Source: Phallusia fumigata (taxonomy: Eukaryota > Chordata > Ascidiacea > Phlebobranchia > Ascidiidae). From it: a stretch of DNA of 64,000 nt. Shown here piece after piece: positions 1 through 10,055 of the stretch (position 1 is the first letter of the stretch; each line of letters opens with the position of its first letter). The stretch covers positions 62,001-126,000 of the forward strand of contig QXVZ01016105.1 of assembly GCA_008931825.1 (NCBI GenBank). The letters are read 5' to 3'. Made by a program: the position numbers and the translations under genes. Under the pieces are notes generated by a model. The model was given only the letters and a program-made list of their open reading frames with translations, ran no database searches and was not told the origin of the DNA.

Positions 1-43
1 TGAACAAATTAAAGGTGAAGCTCTGGGTAGAAAAACAACCGGG

Positions 44-1351
44 TTACTCCTGAGTGGCTGAAAAACCTTGAAGCAATCCACTGTCTGGTGCTGATGTTCC
101 TATTAGTTTTACAGCCTGCAAATGAAGGATAACAAATTGCAAATTACTTACACAGAAAACTTCTTTGGATTGTGTGTACACAGGGTTGGTGAACTTGCCT
201 CTTTAAATTTTGGATGTTTGGAGTCGCCCATTATTTGAAGAAGAACAGTCTCGGAGGTGGTAATAAATGCTCCCATTTGCCTCATCGTCGCCAGGGCAAA
301 GAGTCTGTCAACCTTGAAGTAATAAATAATTTACAAAATATCAGTTTTGAAAAGTGATAAAAGACATTTAAAACCTGGCTTCGTGATGAAACACCATCAG
401 CAACAACATGGACATCAAAATCTTTTTCCAGCAAATCTGTGGTAGTTTTCTGTTCAAAACATTCAACATAAAGCTACTATTGTGAATACATTCCTCCATT
501 CTATGACTGAGCCTCACCAATATGCAGGCCTGAGTTTCTATTCCACATATAATCACAGATTTTCTATCAATTTTCTTGAGTTCCTGTTCAACCTCAGGCA
601 AGATCATGGTGAAGCAAGTTTTATCATACTTTTTTGCATGACTGAGGTCACCCAACTCCGAAACTGTTGGTCCAAGCCCTGATTATTTGCATTTTTATTG
701 TTTTGAGTCAAAAAGATGTTGTGCACTACCCACTTATCACCTATTGTGCTACATGTATAAAAAAGGAGGACAAAAATAAGTTCACAAATGCAACAGTCTG
801 TGTAAAGAAGCTCTTGTGTACATTAAATACCTTTTGGATATTGTTCAGTGACTATGGTTGGAATGGAAAGGATCTTGGCAAGCTCTTTCATTCTTCGTGC
901 CACTTCAATAACTTGAGGAAAATATACTGAAGCACAAGTTTAATCAACAGTTATTCTTGTCAGTTGTAACAAATTTTACTCGTTATACAATGGTACTGCG
1001 TGCCAGAACAAGCTGGAGTAAACTAAACACAGCATGAAACTGCTGTCACAAGGTCTAAAACAGTACCTTCAAAGTGACTGTTATCTCTAGCCGTGTTTTG
1101 AAAGATATACAATACCTGCTGCTATGTCCTTTTATCCATAATTGTGTGGTACCACTGCAGCGTTATGGGAATTGACTTTTACTACCACCCTTCGCAGGAG
1201 AGTCCTGTTTTGTTTGTCAGTTATATCCTTATAAAAGTTTTTACATTACAAACACCTCCTTACCAATGCTTGGTCTAAACTTTTCTTGCATGTCACATAG
1301 AAAAAGCGTGGATGTCTTCTCAGACAATCTACCCAGGTTTCGAATAGCCAT
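44..1351 (-). CDS. ISOC2: Isochorismatase domain-containing protein, ISOC2-like (6 exons, complete, 201 aa)
   Basis: Cysteine-hydrolase-fold protein of the isochorismatase family; the substrate of animal ISOC proteins is not known. Exons on the minus strand: 1351-1264, 926-831, 678-518, 449-375, 312-199 and 115-44. Phases join cleanly and the product is 201 aa, close to human ISOC2 (about 205). Visible motifs are [10 protein letters not shown] near the N-terminus, [25 protein letters not shown] and [16 protein letters not shown]. The expected Asp-Lys-Cys catalytic set falls at about D20, K81 and C113. No targeting peptide or membrane segment is evident. The start is the first ATG of the exon that carries the catalytic Asp, and the stop follows the tail [12 protein letters not shown]. 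Oddity: intron 5 has a GC donor (GAG|GCAAGT), which is the only junction that keeps frame. The gene is the only minus-strand gene and is divergent from the p53 gene, with 1.6 kb between them. ISOC1 is the alternative ortholog; the short length favours ISOC2. Confidence 0.9.
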
Positions 1352-2925
1352 AATATTTTTTTAAATACAACTTCCAACACAACAACGATATGGTAAAAGT
1401 AATCTGTAGAAAAGTGTGGACGTTTTCAATGCACCTACGAATAAATCAGTTTATCATGCTTATATCTAATCTAACATTCATTAATAAACAAAACAATCAA
1501 GACAAAACGAAAATTTCTGTTTCGCCGAATCTAAAACCAGCAGGACCATGACGACAACAGAAAACGCTGAATCTCAATTTATGTCTTATAAGGGTGCTTT
1601 CCCTCACGTGCAGTCAAATATTAACAGCGAAAACCTATTGTTTCTATTTTATTTATGTATTACGTCACCCAAAAGTGTCCATAATTTTACCTAAATCAAC
1701 TTATTAAAACCAGGTTTCGCAAAAGTGACCATCTGTAACATACAACAGCGCAGTCGTCAAATAAGAACCGAAATTAGTAGCCACCAGTTAACTCGACGGT
1801 GGACGCGATTAACGGCAGCGCTGCGGTTTTTAATCTCGCGGCAAGCGGCGGGGCATTCACACCAGGCGGTATAGATATAAAGGTGCACCAAGCAATATAA
1901 AGGTGCACCAAGCGATATAAAGGTGCGCCATGTGGTAATAAAGGTGTACAAAGTGATGTAATGATGCACCAAGCGGTGTAAAGGTGCACCAAGCGATAGA
2001 AAAGTGCACTAAGGAATATTAAGGCGTCCCAAGCGACGTGTGCACGTCATCCCTATTTCACGTACAGAAGCGCCACCAGGCGGTCCAAGCGATTGCTATT
2101 TTATCGCTCAGAATCGCCGCCAAGCGGTTTACGGTCCAAGCAATCCAAGTGGTCCGAGCGATCGATTCAAGCGTTCCTGTATATTTTAGATGCACCCGGA
2201 CTAAGCAGCCCTGCCTTTTTAGACCCTTGCGCATTCGCCTATTTGCATGTTTATTGGTTATGGAAATGAGATTTTTGTTTTATATTTCAAAAACGGTCAA
2301 GAATAGATTAAGTGACTTTTAGTTTTGTCCCTACCTGCAAAAAGTACATATTCTCCATTCGAAATACAAACTGGTGAAATGAATTTTTTTTTCGATAGGA
2401 AAAATATAGCGGTCGTACTTTTCAGAGACTATTAAATAATTAAAGAAGTTGTTGTGATTTATCACCCTACCGTATTGGAAAGAAATTGCCTTTCGCGCCA
2501 TTTGATCACGTGACTAAAAGTTCCTCGTGTTTTGTGACGCGATGTTTGTTTTGCCAAGAGTTTTTGCGCCAAAGAACGATAACATCGAAAACGCCCCAAA
2601 GAGGAACTTTTGGAATGATGTTTGTCATTGTCGCGGGTGCCAGTTTAATGTAGATACATGATAGATGGTGTTTTTTATTGCGGTTTTCAACCAAAAAAGT
2701 ATTTATTTAATGTTACAGATAGAATATTTACAGTTGTTTTAATGTTTTTCTGTAACTTAAAATAATGTTGCTGTTTTTAGGTTACTTGTGGTATACCCTA
2801 ATTATTATGTAATATTGACGTTTTTATTTTGAATTATTGGCACCTTTATGTGGATAACAAAACTAATTCTTAAATCATTTTCAGCGCATGTTTATTATGG
2901 TTATAGCTAGGTTGCTTGTGTAACA
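1352..2925. other. Divergent intergenic region between ISOC and p53-family gene
   Basis: Holds the 5' flanks of two divergent genes. A degenerate 20-bp minisatellite fills about 1864-2165. A CACGTG E-box lies near 2510 in the presumed p53 promoter. I see no coding sequence, RNA gene or clear TATA box. Confidence 0.6.
1864..2165. repeat. Degenerate 20-bp minisatellite
   Basis: About eight head-to-tail units of the form ATATAAAGGTGCACCAAGCG lie at 1864-2040. They continue as more diverged CCAAGCGGT-type units to about 2165. The first three units are nearly identical and later ones drift. The array sits between the ISOC and p53 starts. Confidence 0.8.
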
Positions 2926-3990
2926 ATGGCCACTGAACCAAATGGAACTCTGTCGGACTCACAGGAATCTTTTGCGGATATCTGGGCAACACAATTTTTT
3001 CCTGTTATGAATGACGAGGAATTGGAGGGGATTCGATTGACCGACATTGTAAAGACATGCGAGGATGCTACACCAAATCAGCATGTTGAGGTGGTAGCTC
3101 CAACCCTTGTAGACACAACTGTAAAAAAGGAATTGGTTGAACAGACACAAGCACAGCCAAGAATTATTGACAAGAAAGCCCCATTCTTGTGTGTGGAAAG
3201 TTTTTCTGGGAAACATGGTTTTGAAGTAGTTTTTCCTGATGACAAAAGCCCAATAACAAAATGCATTCATCACACCTATTCTCAAGACTTGAAAAAATTG
3301 TTTGCAAAAATGGGAGAGCGATGTCCCTTGCATTTTCAGTGTTCCAATCCTCCTCCAACTGGTGCTCTAATCAGGGTGATACCTGTCTTCAAGCAGTCTG
3401 AAAATATGATGGATATTGTGACACGATGCATCAACCACAAATTACAGGATGAATCATCACATGAGGCAACAAGTCATTTGATTCGTGCAGAAATGCCTGG
3501 TACCATGGTCAAGTACAGCAGCACTGTTCATGGAAGAGAAAGTGTTACTGTGTTATACCAGGATCCTGATGCTGATAAAATGAACACTATGATTCTGTAT
3601 CGTTTTATGTGCCACTCCAGTTGCCCAACTGGGATTAATCGCCGTCCAGTTTCTCTTGTGTTGACATTGGAATCGGACAGTGGTGAGGTTCTGGGCAGAA
3701 GTGTCGTTGACATCCATATTAGCTCTTGCCCAGGAAGGGATCGCACTGGGGAAGAAGCCAAGGCTCAAGCCCCACCAGTTAAAAAGCTAATCAAGAAAAG
3801 ATCTGTGAGCAAGCGAAAACGTGAAGCTCTAAAGGATAATGATGATGACAATGATTTGTTTTATTTGCCCATCAAAGGAAGAGAGAAATATGAGCTGTTA
3901 AAGAAAATGAAAATTGCCTTGGACCTTCAGGAGCTGGTTTCTCCTGAACAAAGGCAAAACTATTATGCAGAAGAGGAAGAAAGTCAGTAG
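2926..3990 (+). CDS. p53/p73: p53/p73 family transcription factor, single exon, 354 aa
   Basis: Sequence-specific nuclear transcription factor of the p53/p63/p73 family. An acidic N-terminus carries FADIW (residues 16-20), matching the F-x-x-x-W of the MDM2-binding helix. The DNA-binding core spans about 86-277. Zinc ligands are C168, H171, C229 and C233 (TRCINH and MCHSSC). GINRRP supplies the R248/R249 equivalents (R239, R240), and SCPGRDR supplies R280 and R282 (R271, R273). The position of human R273 is histidine (H264). A basic nuclear signal (286-300) and a tetramerisation helix (about 310-338, LPIKGREKYELLKKM) follow. There is no SAM domain, as in p53 or short p63/p73 forms. The ORF has no intron, whereas vertebrate family members have about ten. 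The start is the first ATG before the activation motif. Family identity is certain; I cannot tell which of the two reported Ciona p53/p73 genes this is. Confidence 0.95.
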   Translation: MATEPNGTLSDSQESFADIWATQFFPVMNDEELEGIRLTDIVKTCEDATPNQHVEVVAPTLVDTTVKKELVEQTQAQPRIIDKKAPFLCVESFSGKHGFEVVFPDDKSPITKCIHHTYSQDLKKLFAKMGERCPLHFQCSNPPPTGALIRVIPVFKQSENMMDIVTRCINHKLQDESSHEATSHLIRAEMPGTMVKYSSTVHGRESVTVLYQDPDADKMNTMILYRFMCHSSCPTGINRRPVSLVLTLESDSGEVLGRSVVDIHISSCPGRDRTGEEAKAQAPPVKKLIKKRSVSKRKREALKDNDDDNDLFYLPIKGREKYELLKKMKIALDLQELVSPEQRQNYYAEEEESQ

Positions 3991-4352
3991 CCCAACGTTT
4001 GTGGTTTTACCATGGTTTTCACTGTCTTTTATCTATCTGTTTAGGTGCAAGCAAAGCTGCCAAAATTTTATACCTTTTTGTAGGCCATGGCATATTCTTA
4101 TTGTTCAATTCATTTAAGTACAAACTTGCCCATGCCAGAATTAATTTTTTACCAATTATGTTTTATCAGTTTTTAGGTCGTTGTTTTGGATCGGGGTTTA
4201 TGCACTTTTCATTGTTTTTTTACTATATTTCTCTATCTGTACATATCGCCTGTGCTCTCAAGTTTCAATCATTATTGTTGTTTCAAACAATGGTCAACCC
4301 CAGTTTTATTATTGTTTCTTTTTGTACAAATATTCCAGTAATGTTTTATTTC

Positions 4353-4358
4353 AATAAA
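4353..4358 (+). terminator. Polyadenylation signal of p53-family gene
   Basis: AATAAA lies 363 nt after the stop codon, giving a 3' UTR of about 380 nt. A dispersed repeat begins about 20 nt later. Confidence 0.65.
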
Positions 4359-4375
4359 ATTTTTCTTGAACCCCG

Positions 4376-4590
4376 TAGTTATGGGTCCCCTTCCACGAAG
4401 GGGACACATATTGTTTTTACTCTGTTTTTTTTTTTTTTCTGTCTAACGCGAGTTTGTTCCCACGTTTTAGTCATGAAGGAGTCGTCCAAATTTCTTCAAA
4501 TTTTCACACATGATAGATGTATATCTGAAGTTGTGCACTGTCACCCATTGGTTCACCCACAGGCCCCAAAAATGTAAAATTTTTGAAACG
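4376..4590 (+). repeat. Dispersed repeat family A, copy 1
   Basis: About 200 bp matching 42755-42985 in the same orientation. Shared blocks include TTATGGGTCC, CAAATTTCTTCAAATTTTCA and GTTGTGCACTG. It starts just after the p53 polyadenylation signal. A further short similarity (CCTAGAGGTTTTC then TTTTGATA) recurs near 15430, so the full element may be longer. No terminal inverted repeats seen. Confidence 0.75.
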
Positions 4591-5208
4591 GTAATATTTA
4601 CCAAAGTAAGTTACCTAGAGGTTTTCTATTTTGATAGCTGGTACAGTGCAATGTATTGTAATGTATTTTGTGACTTTTATTTGGATTCACCAATTTTTTT
4701 ACCTTTTTAACCCCAAATATTTAGTTTTTTGTTTACATGCCCTTTACTTCAGACATACTAATCCAAATGTATTGAAAATTAGGACGTAGATATGTAGGGT
4801 GCTTCTTATACGTTGTTTAAAATTTTAGCCTGATCGGTTAAGTATTTACCCTTGCAGCCACAAATACGTGTATAACAGCTGGCGGTTTTGCCCCAAATGC
4901 AAAACGACCTGACGCGAGGGAGTGATTGACGATTTTACGACTCAAGCGGCGCAACGCTCAGCGGTTGGTCACAGTCTGCTACTTCACACATAAACGGGCG
5001 TTCATAGGGTGCGGCCAGGCGGGCGTTTCATTTTAATTGTCTTGTTTTATGACGGACGAAGCTCAGCTGTTTATATTACATCACTGGTTTAGGTGAATGC
5101 GTAGCGTAAAGAAATGCGTCTGCTAGATAACGTTGTAAAGGTGATACATTACAATAACTTTGCTTTCTACTCTGTTGTACAAAAGCACGTAAGCGCATGG
5201 TTAGTTGG

Positions 5209-5552
5209 TCAAGAAGCGTAATGTTGTTGTTGTTGAATTTATAGCGCATTACCGAAACCGCGCTGAAGAGATTCGTTAGGAGTTTGTTGCGGCTCGGCTA
5301 AAGGTCACTGTAGGTCAAACTATTGGTTGTGGGGCTGTGAGGTTTAAATTGTGCTGTTTACAATGAGATTGTAATTGTCATCAAGCGCAATGTTGTTGTT
5401 GGATTTGTAGCGCATTGCTGAAACCACGTTGGAAAGGGTCGTTTAGAGTTTGTAGTTTACTACGGCCTGACCAAAGGTCACTGCAGGTCAAACTATTGAT
5501 TAGTGTAACTGTGGGGTTTAGTTCATGCTTTGGACATTGAGATTGAAATTGA
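5209..5552. repeat. Two-copy tandem duplication, period about 171 bp
   Basis: Copy 1 (5209-5379) and copy 2 (5381-5552) share TCAAG, a GTTGTTGTTG run, TAGCGCATT, GAAACC, AAAGGTCACTG, AGGTCAAACTATTG and a closing GAGATTG-AATTG. They have drifted by roughly a quarter of positions. No coding sense. Confidence 0.75.
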
Positions 5553-6520
5553 CATGATGTAGAAAATGATTTAGTTAAATTATAAATGGAAATCTTTACT
5601 TTTAAATTTGTAAAACTGATTTTTAAACCGATCACGTTCTAAAAACATCACTACTATTCAGAAATTGCATGTGTGTGGGGACCCATATGTTTATGCTAGC
5701 AGAAACAATCATGTTATAAAATGCCAAGGGAATAAGGGACCCAATGTAATGTGGGTATTGAAAATATATCCAATGTAATAAAGAAAATGGTATATGTGGA
5801 AAACATCAATTTGGGGTAGTAGTGTATGTGGAATAAAAATATGGAGAACGCCACCTCTCTAGTTGGGTGTTTGTTTTGTGAGTAGATTTGCAGTTTGATT
5901 GATGTTTGTTAGATCAATCATCGTAACAAACCTAAATTCGACGAAGTCAGTTCCGTACAGTGACGTCAAAAGCAAAGGAACAAATAATCAACTGCGGCAC
6001 TACGTTTTTGACTAACTGGTCATCATATAAATAAGGCTACACAGATTGTCTCATGGATTTATTAACTTAGACACGGGCATCGTATTCCTTTGCCAGCTGA
6101 ACGCAACCATTGAAAGGGTTTGTTTGCGTATTTTCCACACCTATATACCTGTGCTATTCCGTTGGCGTTTTGACCTCCTCGGACGACTCTTTTAAACGCC
6201 ACTGCCCCCCTCGACATTTGGCCCGAACCCACAATGGCCAATGCGGCCCTGAACCTACAATTTGTCAGTGCAAGCTGTTGCGCTGATCATTCGGTCATTT
6301 TGGGGAACAAATGTCAAAACCTAGAGCACTTTGGAAATGAAAGTTTACTCACTTTAGCGTTATTTGGCAATAAACGGACAAGAGTGCAAATACTTCCACC
6401 AATTACAAAAAACTTTTTTTTGAGTTTTTACGAGTTTCGCAAACTCGCGTAATCCTTGACGAATGTCAATTGTCTGGTTAGCTTATGACTGAGAACTGCA
6501 CGGGGGCCTTTAAAACATAA

Positions 6521-6665
6521 AGTATCGCATGTACCGCATGTATCACATATACCGCATATACCCTTATTGCAAATGTACCCATAAAGTGCATGTAGCGCAT
6601 GTACCCTTATATCGCATGTACTCATATACTGCATGTAGCGCATGTACCCGTATACATTCCCGTAT
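6521..6665. repeat. GCATGTACC-type minisatellite
   Basis: Irregular tandem units built from GCATGTACC(C/G)TATA-like words (GCATGTAGC, GCATGTACCC, GCATATACCC). Unit length varies from about 12 to 20 bp. Confidence 0.7.
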
Positions 6666-8229
6666 ATTCTCTAAACCTTCCTAAATTAATTTAGTTCTAC
6701 ACCCTTTGATTTGCGCATGAACCATATGTTTTGCGGCTTCCACAGTTGGCATGCATGTGGTAAGTCGGTGACCATAAATTCAAGGTCACTTTCTAGTTAC
6801 CGCAGCTTTCACTTCAACGAACGCTGTGAGTTGGATACATGCAGCGTTAAAATACGAACGCACAAAAAATTGCTTTTAAGAAAACAAACGAATATTTTTT
6901 GTATTTGTGCATCTCTTCGACAATTTTAAATTCTTTCAAGCTACAAGAATTGCCTAAAAAATTATAATAATACGAAAAAAGACAAGACCCGATTTGCAAT
7001 TAAAGGCTGCTCTCATCTGATTTAGAAATACAGTCAAAGGGAAATCTTACTAAGGTTGAAGAACTTGAAGTGTCACGTATTCCGTCGAATTTATCAGTTG
7101 CACTGGTATGTAAAATTTATATTCTATTGTTTATGTTAGTTATCTGAAAAGTGCAAATTTACAATAAGTTACGTGGAAACCTTGTAACTTTGCAAAAAAA
7201 AAAACACTGCTGTTTGCATATATTTGGAGCGGAAGAGATTTTTTACATTTTATTTTTGTCAGAACTATATTTGTGTATCATGACTGACCTATTGGCACAA
7301 AACAAATCTCCTACTATTGGGACTATGGAAGACATATGTGTTTTATTAGAAAAAAAAATATAGTAGTCATTACATTATGTCTATGGGCATCCACTTATAG
7401 TTGGTTTGATCGGTCAGCTTGAAACCTATTAGCAAAAGTGAAATAAAAATACCTTCGCTAGAAATTTTTTATTACAAATGTGTGTTATATATGTGGGACC
7501 AAACATATTTTCTTGAGCTGTATGTGTGTTGTGTGGAATATATATTCTTGCAGGTGTGGAATATTGCTAAGCATGCATGCCAGCTATTTTGGAACCATAG
7601 ACTGGCCCTTGCCAAACTTCACTTGCACATCAAACCCCTTATAAAGGGTAACGTCTAAAATTTGGGCAGTTTGTCCAACATGGCATTTTGGTGTATCAAA
7701 TAGTTTAAGTGACACTATAGTACCAAGGTTTTTCCCACTGGCCTGCTAAAATGTGATATATTATTGAACAAAGTTCAAATTGAATAAAATTGTGACTGTT
7801 TGTAGATTGTGCCATAGTGGTGTATCAAATTATTTGTTTGGTCTCAGAGTCCCCTGAGTTACCCTGATGGCCAACCAAAATGTATCAAATTATTAAAATA
7901 AATTTAAAACTGTAAGAAACTTGGAAAATTTCAGAAACCTATCTATTTGGTGCATCAATATCTGTGTTTTACCATATAAGCCTCAGCAGTTGCTAGCTCC
8001 ATCAAGTTCATAGATTAGGCCATGCTGATATTATTCCATATGATTAAATTAGACAAATTATGGAAAAAATCCCTGCTACGATTTTGACATCTAGAAAAGT
8101 GCATAATCTGCAATATTGTATCCATGCATTTTTACCTGCAGAAGCAATCATGCCATAAAAGGCTTTGTTAACAATTGGCCTTAAATATTGTGGTTAATGT
8201 GGAATAGTGAAAGCAACATTTCTAGTATA

Positions 8230-8247
8230 AGAATATTTTTGATGCAG
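8230..8247 (+). promoter_or_regulatory. Splice acceptor just upstream of the COX7C start
   Basis: A T-rich tract ends in GATGCAG, six nt before the COX7C ATG. It would serve either a 5' UTR intron or a spliced-leader trans-splice. No donor that would settle this is obvious. Confidence 0.4.
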
Positions 8248-8253
8248 AAAAAC

Positions 8254-8475
8254 ATGTTGGGAAGAACACTCCAGGTTGCTGTCCGGCGGGGTTTTTCCCA
8301 GACTGCTCTGGTGAGAGGAAGTGCTAAACCCACTGCTAAGGATCAATTTCCATTCAATCCCTTCCAAAACAAATGGGCTTTGCTGTTGAAAATGAGCACA
8401 GTTGTGGGCATTGCTTTCAATATTCCCTTCATTGCTGTTTACTACAATCTGAGGAAGAAATATGGAGGAAATTAA
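8254..8475 (+). CDS. COX7C: Cytochrome c oxidase subunit 7C, mitochondrial precursor (73 aa)
   Basis: Small nuclear-encoded subunit of respiratory complex IV in the inner mitochondrial membrane. The N-terminus MLGRTLQVAVRRGFSQTALVR is arginine-rich without acids, as expected for a presequence. The mature part reads QFPFNPFQNKWALLLKM, matching the human PFSVENKWSLLAKM region. A single hydrophobic helix (about residues 44-64, STVVGIAFNIPFIAVYY) is followed by a basic tail ending KKYGGN. I chose the ATG at 8254 because it begins the MLG-type presequence. The frame is open for 22 codons upstream, but that stretch has no ATG and ends in a splice-acceptor-like tract. The coding region is one exon here. 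Confidence 0.93.
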   Translation: MLGRTLQVAVRRGFSQTALVRGSAKPTAKDQFPFNPFQNKWALLLKMSTVVGIAFNIPFIAVYYNLRKKYGGN

Positions 8476-10055
8476 ACTTTGTGATTTGTCATGCATAAAT
8501 TTGGACTGTTTGTTTGTGAAATTTATTTCAGTTTCAGGATAATGTTTCAAAAATAAAATGATGTTCTTTGCTTAATGTCATGTTGTGTTCAGTGTGATCG
8601 CAGTCTGCTCTATGTAACCAAGATTTTTTATTGGAGTCCTTAGTAGAAGGTAAACCAATGAAATTTTATTTGTTTACCATATCAGCATGGTTAGCAGCCT
8701 TTATTCAAGTTTTTGCATTTGCTTAAAACATAATAAGGAATATACCATTATCGCTTAATGATCCAGTATTTAAACATGCGCTAATAAGGGTTTAGTTCGT
8801 GAAACAAAAGGTTTGAAAGAAAATGGGAGTTACCATGAACTTATCGGTATGCCTGATTGCAGATGTCGTTTATCGCCACATCTTCGGTCTTCACGCAGCT
8901 CGTTGCAGTTTCTTCAAAATGTTTCTGTTTTGTGGATAAATGTGCATTAGTTGGCAGAGGTATTACTATTTGCATATAAAGGCGAGTTCCTTGCAAATAC
9001 CCGGTTGGATATTTGAAACAATTACTGCGATTGACCAATCTTCAAACGGCGATCAGTGCCGTTCAAACTATAAAAAAGGTTTGTTTTGTACGCACATGGA
9101 GACATGGTAAATGTTTTCATTTCGATACACTGTAAAAATTAGTAGAATGAAAGGACAATTTTTTGCTTCACTGCACTGTCGGATATATTCTCTTTCGCAA
9201 ATACGTTTTTTGTGAGCAGATTAATTTTGTGTGCACGTCGTCCCCAGCTGGGTATTATCTGTTGTTGTTTATTTCGGAAGTTTTGTAAGTTCTGTTGAAT
9301 CTTCATAAAAGTTTGTGAACACTATCTCGTCGAGTCTAATTCCTGTTAATACATAGTGAGTTTAACCAATGCTTAAATGCCGACTGTGCAATCGACGTTG
9401 ATACTGATAATTAACAGTAATCCACAATATAATTTATGTCAAAGTAGTACTTTCATGCAAATGGACCTATTTCAATGAGTACATTTGAACTATTCGTACA
9501 CCTGCTTGTCCAAGTAGAATGTAAAAAAGCCAGCTACCACAATAGTTTTTGAATTTAAGCCCTATACGAATTTAGCCAGACTGACATACAGAATTGTAGC
9601 CAAAGGTAATCATAGAGCGTTAAATTACCCATTGTAGGAAACTTTCCAATGCTTATTTATTGATCTTCGTTAACCGAGGATAATTTCCTTTTTACCATCC
9701 AAGCCAATTAGACATGAAGAGCTGTTTTCGTATAGTTGTGTGCAAACGTCGTAAAAATGTTTTGTAAGTGGAAGGTCTTTGTTTATGTCAGCATTTTTCC
9801 GTGCTAGTGGCATTGTGTTGGTGATGATGCATCTTAGAAGCCACTAGCTTCGAGGCCAGTTGCAAATGAATGTTGAATGCTGTTGTGAAGAATATATCAT
9901 TGAAATTAATAGAATTTGTACAGATTCAAATCCTTAGTATTCAACATTGAACACCCCTAACTGTACAACACATCAACAAAGAGATTAGAACAACAGGTTT
10001 AAGAAATGTCAAGTAAGTTATAAAATAATGCTGTGAACAAACAGAACTTGGGAAA
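8476..10055. other. Intergenic region, COX7C to WDTC1
   Basis: COX7C 3' UTR, then about 1.5 kb of AT-rich sequence in which I see no gene or clear repeat. The last 100 nt hold the presumed WDTC1 5' UTR, with an acceptor-like ACAAACAG ending at 10044. Confidence 0.6.
8552..8557 (+). terminator. Polyadenylation signal of COX7C
   Basis: AATAAA 77 nt after the COX7C stop codon. Confidence 0.7.

Larger units (their letters stand above)
3991..8253. other. p53 3' UTR and 3.9 kb of intergenic sequence before COX7C
   Basis: No recognisable gene. Contents: the p53 3' UTR to about 4378, a dispersed repeat (4376-4590), a 171-bp tandem duplication (5209-5552), a GCATGTACC minisatellite (6521-6665), and three weakly similar stretches of about 120 bp that each open with GGTGTATCAAAT or close to it (7690, 7820, 7940). 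The rest is AT-rich unique-looking DNA. Confidence 0.6.

Noticed and set aside
150-198. Longer ISOC exon 5 ending at a GT donor
   Set aside because: Joining it to the last exon creates an immediate stop, whereas the GC donor keeps frame and family similarity.
3999-4577. 192-codon open frame downstream of the p53 gene
   Set aside because: It has no ATG at its head, is Phe/Leu-rich because the strand is T-rich, runs through the polyadenylation signal and ends inside repeat A.
7680-8010. Triple repeat of about 120 bp opening GGTGTATCAAAT
   Set aside because: Only the opening words and a few AT-rich blocks agree; too weak to annotate as a repeat.
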